This document shows, one piece after another, positions 40,360 through 46,060 of a stretch of 46,060 nucleotides of DNA. Source of the stretch: Bacillota bacterium. Lineage in GTDB: Bacteria; Bacillota; Clostridia; Christensenellales; CAG-138. Each line of letters opens with the position of its first letter. Position 1 is the stretch's first letter. Position numbers and translations under genes: made by a program. The stretch covers positions 1 through 46,060 of the forward strand of contig JAEYHP010000047.1 in NCBI GenBank assembly GCA_023409435.1. The letters run 5' to 3'. Under the pieces are notes generated by a model. That model saw nothing but the letters and a program-made list of their open reading frames with translations. It ran no database searches and was not told the DNA's origin.

Positions 40360-40715
40360 TAGCGTTCCGCCTCCTCGATCATGCGTTTTAGTTCCACAGC
40401 TTCCGCTGCTGTCAGCTTCCGGTCCCTGAGATACGCCGCAAGGAAGGCGGGAACGGACCCGGCGTAGCTTTTTTCAATGAGCTCCTCGCTTTCGTGCCGC
40501 GCCACTTCCTCCCGCGTCACGCAGGAACGCACCGTCGCGCTTTCGTTCACCACAAACTTCCGTTCCGCGAGGCGCCTGATCATGTTGTAGGTGGTGGATT
40601 TCTTCCAGCCCAGGGCGGAAAACGCAAGCCTGCTTAATTCCGTGGAGTTGACAGGCTCCGTCTCCCAGATGATGTTCAAAAACCGCCGCTCCGCTTCAAA
40701 CAGCCTGTAATCCAT
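40359..40715 (-). CDS. blaI: BlaI/MecI/CopY family repressor
   Basis: 118-residue winged-helix repressor. It has AERRFLNIIWETEPVNSTEL, then LGWKKSTTYNMIRRLAERKF (recognition helix and wing), and a C-terminal dimerisation region (ESEELIEKSYAGSVPAFLAAYL). The start is ATG 40715 with GGAGG 6 nt upstream; a GTG six codons earlier is less likely. It forms a one-base-overlap operon with the M56 sensor gene. An inverted repeat at the promoter is the probable operator. No beta-lactamase or PBP gene is adjacent, so the regulated targets other than itself are unknown. Confidence 0.92.
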   Translation of the reverse strand: MDYRLFEAERRFLNIIWETEPVNSTELSRLAFSALGWKKSTTYNMIRRLAERKFVVNESATVRSCVTREEVARHESEELIEKSYAGSVPAFLAAYLRDRKLTAAEAVELKRMIEEAER

Positions 40716-40735
40716 CTCGCACCTCCAAGACACGT

Positions 40736-40772
40736 GGTTTGTCGTAATAAACCTAGTTTAACATGACAAACC
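40736..40772 (-). promoter_or_regulatory. Putative BlaI operator (nested palindromes)
   Basis: Outer arms GGTTTGTC (40736-40743) and GACAAACC (40765-40772) are perfect inverted repeats 21 bp apart; in the centre is TAAAC-CTA-GTTTA. The site lies immediately downstream of a TATAAT -10 box (minus strand, 40780-40775), covering the transcription start region, and ends 20 bp before the BlaI start codon. It differs from the staphylococcal TACA/TGTA operator. Confidence 0.65.
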
Positions 40773-40887
40773 TCATTATACAAGTATTTTAGAAAAAAAT
40801 GTAGTTGCGTGCCCGGCAGCTAGATTTGAGTTGCATAACCTGCGTCGGTGCGATACCCTAATATAAAGAAAAATGGAAGGCAGTTTT

Positions 40888-41424
40888 ATGATGATCGAAA
40901 CAGACAGGCTCGTAATCCGGCGTTTTCGCGGGGAGGATTGGGAGGACCTGTACGCGTACCTTTCCGATCCCGGCGTCGTACGCTTTGAGCCATATGCGCC
41001 TTTTCATGCAGAGCAGTGTAAGCAGGAAGCGCAAAGGCGGGCAGAAGACGAAGCCTTTTGGGCAGTCTGTCTCAAAGAAAACGGCAGCCTGATTGGGAAC
41101 CTCTATTTTTCACGGCAGACGGATGATACATGGGAGCTTGGCTTTGTGTTCAGCGCCGCGTATCAGGGAAAAGGCTACGCTTTTGAAAGCGCTCATGCGC
41201 TTTTGGACCGCGCCTTTTCGGAGTGGAAGGCACGGCGCGTAATTGCTCAATGCAACCCGGAAAACGAAAAATCGTGGAGACTGCTTGAGCGTTTGGACAT
41301 GCGGCGGGAACGGCATTCGATACAAAACGTCTCGTTTCATAAAGACGCGTTCGGCAACCCGATCTATACGGATACCTATGAATACGGCCTGCTGCGCGGG
41401 GAATGGGAGGAACAGAATAAGTAA
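40888..41424 (+). CDS. GNAT family N-acetyltransferase (RimJ/RimL-like)
   Basis: 178 residues with the RimJ/RimL type N-terminus (ETDRLVIRRFRGEDWEDL) and acetyl-CoA motif Q93-G-K-G-Y-A98. LGFVFSAAYQGKGYAFES and the C-terminal NEKSWRLLERLDMRRE blocks complete the domain. The substrate is unknown. I prefer ATG 40888, which has GGAAGG 7 nt upstream, over ATG 40873. It is divergent from blaI and ends in a strong terminator. Confidence 0.88.
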   Translation: MMIETDRLVIRRFRGEDWEDLYAYLSDPGVVRFEPYAPFHAEQCKQEAQRRAEDEAFWAVCLKENGSLIGNLYFSRQTDDTWELGFVFSAAYQGKGYAFESAHALLDRAFSEWKARRVIAQCNPENEKSWRLLERLDMRRERHSIQNVSFHKDAFGNPIYTDTYEYGLLRGEWEEQNK

Positions 41425-41448
41425 AACGGCCGCATTGCGGCCGTTTTT
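41423..41448. terminator. Bidirectional terminator between GNAT and HD-GYP genes
   Basis: 11-bp stem AAAACGGCCGC/GCGGCCGTTTT with an ATT loop and trailing T. It overlaps the GNAT stop codon. Confidence 0.88.
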
Positions 41449-41462
41449 ATGTACATTATTTT

Positions 41463-42536
41463 TCAGTTATTGACGATTTCGAGTATGGTCACATGCAGCT
41501 TGGAGAAATCCTGCGCCAGATTGATATACTCTTCCGTCGGCTTGTTATCCTTTATGATACGCACACGGGGCCGCAGGCAGTTGGTTTCAAAATTGGTGAC
41601 CACCACGGCGAGCTCCCCGGTGCTCAGCTTGACGCAGGTGCCGACGGGGTAGGGGGCAACGCGTTTGGTGAATGCGGATACGATATCCGGGTCGAACATG
41701 GTGTTGTAGCCACACATGATGTACTCCACCGCGTCGGAAGGCAGCATTGCCCTGCGGTAGGGTCTGTCCGATATCAGCGCGTCGTATACGTCCGCAATAC
41801 AGACGATGCGGCTGAAGAGATTGATTTGCGAGCCGGAAAGGCCGGAGGGATAACCGGAGCCACTGAACTGCTCATGGTGCATCAAAGCCACAAGGCGGGC
41901 GTCTTCGGGTATGCTCTTGTTCGCGCAAAGGTAGTTGTAGCCCAAAAGGCTGTGCCGTTTAGCCTGGTCCAGCTCTTCGGGCGACAGCTTGCCCGGTTTG
42001 TTGATGATGCGCTTGTCGATAAACACCTTGCCGATATCATGCATCAGCGCGCCCAGAGTCAGGTTGTTGAGTGCACGGTAGGAGAGCCCCAGCACTGTGC
42101 CGATCACGCAGGAGAGCACCGCGACGTTGATGCTGTGACTGAACGTATAATCGTCATAGGTACGGATATCCACAATGTTGACCATGGTGTTGCGGTTGTG
42201 CATGATTTCTTCCACCATGTTGGATATCACGTCCCGCAGCCGGTCGGTATTAGAAAGAATCTTGCGCCCGCGGCTGTTTTCCGCTTCCACGAACATGGCC
42301 CGCACTTCCTGCTTGGCCCGCTGCTTGAGCTCGTCGCTGATGACGTGCGCGATCTGGATGTCGGAGGAGATATCGTCGTCGATGTATACGCCCTGAAAGC
42401 CCAATTGCCGGATTTTGAGTATTTGGGATGCGGTGAGCGCCATTCCCTTCCGCAACAGCAGCCTGTTGCGGTCAAGCACCAAATTGTTGGCCAGAACCTG
42501 CCCGACGCGCAGGCAGTTCGAGGGAATATACCTCAT
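41463..42536 (-). CDS. HD-GYP domain protein (probable cyclic-di-GMP phosphodiesterase)
   Basis: 357 residues. The HD-GYP domain (about 105-290) has H134, the H166-D167-I-G-K motif, H195, H220-H221-E and G228-Y229-P230 with the flanking SGSGYPSGLSG. All metal-binding residues are present, so c-di-GMP hydrolysis is likely. The N-terminal 100 residues are a separate family-associated region (MRYIPSNCLRVGQVLANNLV), and a short beta domain (about 300-345) closes the protein. The start is ATG 42536, with GGGAG 7 nt upstream; TTG two codons earlier is too close to it. It is 92 bp after cheA on the same strand, linking c-di-GMP turnover with chemotaxis or motility. Confidence 0.93.
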   Translation of the reverse strand: MRYIPSNCLRVGQVLANNLVLDRNRLLLRKGMALTASQILKIRQLGFQGVYIDDDISSDIQIAHVISDELKQRAKQEVRAMFVEAENSRGRKILSNTDRLRDVISNMVEEIMHNRNTMVNIVDIRTYDDYTFSHSINVAVLSCVIGTVLGLSYRALNNLTLGALMHDIGKVFIDKRIINKPGKLSPEELDQAKRHSLLGYNYLCANKSIPEDARLVALMHHEQFSGSGYPSGLSGSQINLFSRIVCIADVYDALISDRPYRRAMLPSDAVEYIMCGYNTMFDPDIVSAFTKRVAPYPVGTCVKLSTGELAVVVTNFETNCLRPRVRIIKDNKPTEEYINLAQDFSKLHVTILEIVNN

Positions 42537-42628
42537 ACCCAATCTCCCTTAATACACTCAAAAAACGGCAAGCAGGATAAAATGTTCACAACTACAATCA
42601 TCCAACATGCCGCACATATATTCTCATT

Positions 42629-44620
42629 TTATTCCAAAAGCCCGGTCACGTCAAGAATGAGGCTGACGCTGCCGTCCCCCAGTATGGTGCAGCCCGAAAT
42701 GCCGTTCTGCCAGCCCAGGGAACGCGTGACATAGGGGGGCAGGGGTTTGATTACGGTCTGCTGCTCACCGATCAAAGCGTCCACAAACAGGCAGTAGCTG
42801 CGCTGGTCGCCCTCGAGCACCACAAGTATGCCGTTTTCAAATTCCGTCTGTGCGCCCTCTATCCCAAAGAGCTGGTGCAGCCGGACGATCGGGTAGCACT
42901 TGCCGCGGATCAATATCATTTCGTTGCCGTCCGGGTCTTTGAACACTTCGCCGGGAGAGGGCTTGAAGGATTTCATAATGCTTAAGAGCGGCAGTATGAA
43001 TATCGAGCCTCCTACGGAAACCTGCATGCCGGTGATGATGGCCAATGTCAGCGGGATGCGGAACTGCACGCTCATGCCTTTACCGGGGACGCTGTCCACT
43101 GAAAGCGTGCCGCCCATTTTCTCCACGTTGCGCTGCACCACGTCCATGCCCACGCCGCGTCCGGAGAATTCCGTAACCACCTGGTTGGTGGAAAAGCCCG
43201 GCGCGAATATGAGGGAATAGACTTCCTTATCCGTCATTTCGCTTTCCGGTTTCTTGACCAGGCCGACTTCAATTCCTTTTTTAAGTATCTTTTCACGGTC
43301 CAGACCTTGCCCGTCGTCGGATACGACAATCAGCACCTCGCCGCCGTTGTTGCGGGCGTCCACGGTGATGCGCCCTGTTTCGGACTTGCCCTTTTGCCGC
43401 CTTACGGCTGGTTCCTCTATGCCGTGATCGATGGCGTTGCGGATGATGTGCATGAGCGGATCGCCAAGGTTGTCGATTACGCTCTTGTCCATTTCCGTGT
43501 CTTCACCGCTGATCTTTAGCTCCGCTTTCTTGTCCGTCTTTTTGCAGATATCCCGCAAAATGCGCTCCAGGCGGTGGAGGGTGGCGGATATGGGCATCAT
43601 GCGGATGGACATTACGGTATCCTGCAGTTCGTCGGTCAATTTCCGAAGCTGACGCGACGCTTTTTCGAACGATTCAACGCGCAGTTTCACAACCTCCGGA
43701 TTCTTGGTGACGGTGGATTCTGCAATCACGATCTCGCCCACAAGGTCCATCAGCTTATCGAGCTTTTCAAGCCGCACGCTCATAAAATTCTGCTTTTGGT
43801 GGGCGGTCGCTTGCTCCGCTGCCTGCCCGTTTTCTTCGGCGGGCTTTGCGTTTTGCACGCCTTCCTGTTTTTCTGTGACTTCCGTTAAGGAAAATGATGC
43901 GAGAAAGAAGTTGGAGGATATTTTTTCTTCCAGCAACTCCCGCGTGGAGGAGGAAATCAACGTCATCGCAAAGCCGTGCTCTACGATATAATCCTCGCTG
44001 CCGTCCTGTAAAACATCCGCGGGGACGGTTGCAATGGAACTGACGTACGGCTCAACGGATTTTATCACGCCGAACGCGCGCACGTTTTCCATTTTGCAGT
44101 CTTTTTCAAACCGGATTTTCACCTCGTACCGCTTTTCACCCGCTTCAAAGTCCGCAGCAGGCGCGGATGCGAATGCGGTTGCGGCAGGCAAGTCCGTTTC
44201 CTGGGGCTCGCTTGCGCCTCCGTTTTTCAATTCCTTGTGGTAGCGCGCAATCTCACTGAGCAGTTCCTTCGGATCTTTATCAGGAAGGATGCCGTCCTGA
44301 AGGCGCTCGATTTCATTCTTCAAAAAATCCTGCGCGGAGAACACAAGATCGCACACTTTTCGGTGGTCGTATTTCTTCGCCCTGTTGTCCCGGATAAAGG
44401 AGAACAGGTCTTCCATCGCGTGGGACAGGCGCGTCAACCCGTCATAGCCCATCATGCCGCTCGAACCTTTTACGGTATGAAGAACGCGAAATATGGCGTC
44501 CACCTGCTCCTCGGTAAAGCGGTCCGCTTTTTCCGCGGTGAGCATATGGGTCTCCAATTGGTCCAGTAACTGGAGGTTTTCAAAAATGTATACCTCTAAA
44601 AGGGAGTCGGACTGGGACAT
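42629..44620 (-). CDS. cheA: Chemotaxis histidine kinase CheA
   Basis: 663 residues with all five CheA regions. The P1 domain has phospho-acceptor H48 in VLHTVKGSSGM. The P2 CheY-binding domain is at about 163-245. P3 dimerisation starts near 281. The P4 kinase has N-box HIIRNAIDHG (391-400), G1 VVSDDGQGL (432-440) and G2 SGRGVGMDVV (486-494). The P5 CheW-like domain runs from about 520 to the end. GAGAGGTG precedes ATG. It phosphorylates CheY, encoded just upstream. cheW and receptor genes are not in the window. Confidence 0.97.
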   Translation of the reverse strand: MSQSDSLLEVYIFENLQLLDQLETHMLTAEKADRFTEEQVDAIFRVLHTVKGSSGMMGYDGLTRLSHAMEDLFSFIRDNRAKKYDHRKVCDLVFSAQDFLKNEIERLQDGILPDKDPKELLSEIARYHKELKNGGASEPQETDLPAATAFASAPAADFEAGEKRYEVKIRFEKDCKMENVRAFGVIKSVEPYVSSIATVPADVLQDGSEDYIVEHGFAMTLISSSTRELLEEKISSNFFLASFSLTEVTEKQEGVQNAKPAEENGQAAEQATAHQKQNFMSVRLEKLDKLMDLVGEIVIAESTVTKNPEVVKLRVESFEKASRQLRKLTDELQDTVMSIRMMPISATLHRLERILRDICKKTDKKAELKISGEDTEMDKSVIDNLGDPLMHIIRNAIDHGIEEPAVRRQKGKSETGRITVDARNNGGEVLIVVSDDGQGLDREKILKKGIEVGLVKKPESEMTDKEVYSLIFAPGFSTNQVVTEFSGRGVGMDVVQRNVEKMGGTLSVDSVPGKGMSVQFRIPLTLAIITGMQVSVGGSIFILPLLSIMKSFKPSPGEVFKDPDGNEMILIRGKCYPIVRLHQLFGIEGAQTEFENGILVVLEGDQRSYCLFVDALIGEQQTVIKPLPPYVTRSLGWQNGISGCTILGDGSVSLILDVTGLLE

Positions 44621-44667
44621 ACGGACACCTCTCTCCTATGTGCTCTTGCGTTCCAAAAAGGGAACAG

Positions 44668-45024
44668 TTATTTAATGTTGTTGAGCGCGCCTATTATGAC
44701 GTCTTCTTTAAACGGCTTTACAATAAAGCCCTTTGCCCCGGCGATGATGGCTTCGCGTACCATGGTCTCCTGGCCCATGGCGGATACCATCACCACATTG
44801 GCGCGCGGCTGAAACAAAAGGATCTGCTTCAGGCTGGAAAGGCCGTCCATCTCGGGCATGGTGATGTCCATGGTGACGATGTCCGGGGTGAGTTCCTTGT
44901 ACCGCTGCAAGGCAACTTCGCCGTTTTCGGCTTCGCCGCAGACCTCATACCCATGCTTTGTCAGGATATTCTTGATGGATATCCTCATGAACGCCGCATC
45001 ATCCACTACCAGTACTCTTTTCAT
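44668..45024 (-). CDS. cheY: Chemotaxis response regulator CheY
   Basis: 118-residue single-domain receiver. The acidic pair D8-D9, phospho-acceptor D53 (TMDITMPEMDG), S81 (VSAMG) and K103 (VKPFK) are all present. It has no output domain and therefore should act on the flagellar switch or by protein contact. The start is ATG 45024 behind GGAGGAG; an upstream in-frame extension has no RBS. Confidence 0.96.
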   Translation of the reverse strand: MKRVLVVDDAAFMRISIKNILTKHGYEVCGEAENGEVALQRYKELTPDIVTMDITMPEMDGLSSLKQILLFQPRANVVMVSAMGQETMVREAIIAGAKGFIVKPFKEDVIIGALNNIK

Positions 45025-45081
45025 GTTGCTCCTCCTGCTGTAAAAGCAATTTCTTCTATATATAAGCAATAAGTGTTGTTG

Positions 45082-45567
45082 TCAAAGAATTTTCTCGGTT
45101 TTCGGCCATGCAGTGCGTATTAAGAGCGCGCCGGTGTCGCAGTCAAACACGATCGTCCGCCCGACGTTGCCCCCCGTATCCTCGGCCAGTATGGAAATGC
45201 ACCGCTTATTCAACACATCGCGGCACATATCCACGTTTCGTTTGCCGACCTGCATGATATCGCTGCCGTTGCTTGCGAAGAACATACTGGCGCCCCCGGC
45301 AAGCTTGGCCGTGAGCATATGCGGCGCGGCGCCGTTTTTTGCAAGACGGCTGATGAGTTCGTCTATCGCGGTATCGGCGTACTTGGCCGTTTGTACGGAT
45401 GCGCCTTCCGCGGGCGCTTTCGGGAGTAGGATGTGGGAAAGACCGCCGATCCTGCGTACCCTGTCGTACAGTACGATACCCACACAGGAGCCCAATCCGA
45501 GCGTGGTCAACGTATCCGGCGCTTTTGCAAGCGCCATGTCTGCAATGCCGATGATTGTATTCGCCAT
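45082..45567 (-). CDS. cheD: Chemoreceptor glutamine deamidase CheD
   Basis: 161 residues. It deamidates receptor glutamines and binds CheC. The catalytic Cys is C28 in GLGSCVGIVLYD, with His H45 in GGLSHILLP and a Thr at position 21-22; GGASMFF and GGNVGRTI are typical later blocks. Its ATG is one base after the cheC stop, so the CheC-CheD pair is translationally coupled. Confidence 0.96.
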   Translation of the reverse strand: MANTIIGIADMALAKAPDTLTTLGLGSCVGIVLYDRVRRIGGLSHILLPKAPAEGASVQTAKYADTAIDELISRLAKNGAAPHMLTAKLAGGASMFFASNGSDIMQVGKRNVDMCRDVLNKRCISILAEDTGGNVGRTIVFDCDTGALLIRTAWPKTEKIL

Positions 45568-45568
45568 A

Positions 45569-46060
45569 CTATAAAAGGCCCATCTTCCTCATCATTAAAG
45601 TCTGCGATTCGATATCGGGCATCAGGAAGAAGCGGCCGGACACATATTTGTCGAAATCCACAAGCACCGTTTCAAGCATCAGTATCGTATCGCCGGAAGC
45701 TCCGTACATGACCGCGGGCAAATTCATAAGCGCGCCCGCCATGTCAATAACAAGGCCGGGTACGGAACTATTGATATAAAGGTCGGTCAACGAGGCAATC
45801 GCATTAATGTACGAGCAGCATAGGATATTGGCGATCTCCATCAGCGCGGAATGCTGCAGGTCGGAAGGGAACGGGATATTTTTGTCGTTTTCCACGCCCA
45901 GCATTTCAATGAGCATGTCCGACATCGCGATCGAATCCTCAAGTGGCTGCACAAACAGTATGGCGCCGGTGATGTCGCCCGACATTTCCACCAAGGAACC
46001 GGTCATGATCTGCTCGGCGTCGCCCAACAGCGTTCCCATATCCTCCAGCGAGCAGAACCA
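45569..46060 (-). CDS. cheC: CheY-P phosphatase CheC, partial (5' end beyond window)
   Basis: The frame is open to the window edge (WFCSLEDMGTLLGDAEQIM), so the start lies outside; ATG 46039 is internal. About 164 residues are visible. The second phosphatase motif S-x3-E-x2-N is present in SALMEIANILCCSYINAIA. The first copy, expected in the N-terminal part, is not visible. It dephosphorylates CheY-P and is stimulated by CheD, the next gene. Confidence 0.92.
   Translation of the reverse strand, partial: WFCSLEDMGTLLGDAEQIMTGSLVEMSGDITGAILFVQPLEDSIAMSDMLIEMLGVENDKNIPFPSDLQHSALMEIANILCCSYINAIASLTDLYINSSVPGLVIDMAGALMNLPAVMYGASGDTILMLETVLVDFDKYVSGRFFLMPDIESQTLMMRKMGLL

Noticed and set aside
41493..42734. 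413-codon plus-strand open frame opposite the HD-GYP and cheA genes
   Set aside because: Antisense shadow of two clearly identified genes, with no RBS and no domain.

Overview
The window looks like chromosomal DNA from a moderately GC-rich, motile Clostridia-type Bacillota, possibly close to Christensenellales or other gut or anaerobic Clostridia. The basis is a GerW/YtfJ sporulation protein, the order YceD(DUF177)-rpmF-plsX-acpP-rnc-smc-ftsY, a Bacillota-type che set with cheC and cheD, a sodium-pump-type decarboxylase subunit pair, BlaI/BlaR1-type regulation and strong AGGAGG ribosome-binding sites. TTG and GTG starts are frequent. The species assignment is inference.

Layout. 1-2.4 kb: gerW, a D,D-carboxypeptidase and rluB. 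2.5-5.1 kb: a decarboxylase operon made of a small protein with three exact-period 37-residue repeats, a biotin carrier protein and the carboxyltransferase alpha subunit. No membrane beta subunit is visible. 5.1-5.8 kb: a MITE-like element with perfect 20-bp terminal inverted repeats, then non-coding DNA. 5.8-15.5 kb: the housekeeping block pgsA, DUF177-rpmF, plsX, acpP, rnc, a GNAT protein, smc, ftsY and a flavodoxin. 15.6-17.6 kb (minus strand): rsmD-coaD and a coiled-coil protein; the coaD end carries a 67-bp tandem duplication. 17.7-22.8 kb: an amidohydrolase, alr, a long inverted repeat, nnrD, a Nudix protein and a DJ-1/PfpI protein.

At 22.9 kb lies tRNA-Leu(CAA). From there to 27.5 kb the DNA looks like an accessory island. 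Partial copies of the tRNA 3' end recur at 23.17, 23.34 and 27.19 kb, and the sequence just downstream of the tRNA terminator recurs at 27.44 kb. Between the copies are a truncated malic enzyme gene, an intact larA-like gene, a frameshifted alcohol dehydrogenase fragment joined to a collapsed cyclase-family gene, and an intact archaeal-type phosphoglycerate kinase.

27.6-41.4 kb is a mixed accessory region: a small unknown gene, a lipoprotein amidohydrolase with a 6-residue repeat linker, an AT-rich two-helix membrane protein that looks foreign, two paired Gfo/Idh/MocA oxidoreductases, a TetR-SDR operon with a clear operator, an AraD-type epimerase, a lipoprotein, a DUF998 membrane protein, a CDF transporter, a BlaI/M56 sensor pair and a GNAT protein. 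41.4-46.06 kb is a minus-strand signalling operon, cheC (cut by the window edge)-cheD-cheY-cheA followed by an HD-GYP phosphodiesterase. Most convergent gene pairs are separated by clean bidirectional terminators. No rRNA, CRISPR array or recognisable transposase or integrase was seen.
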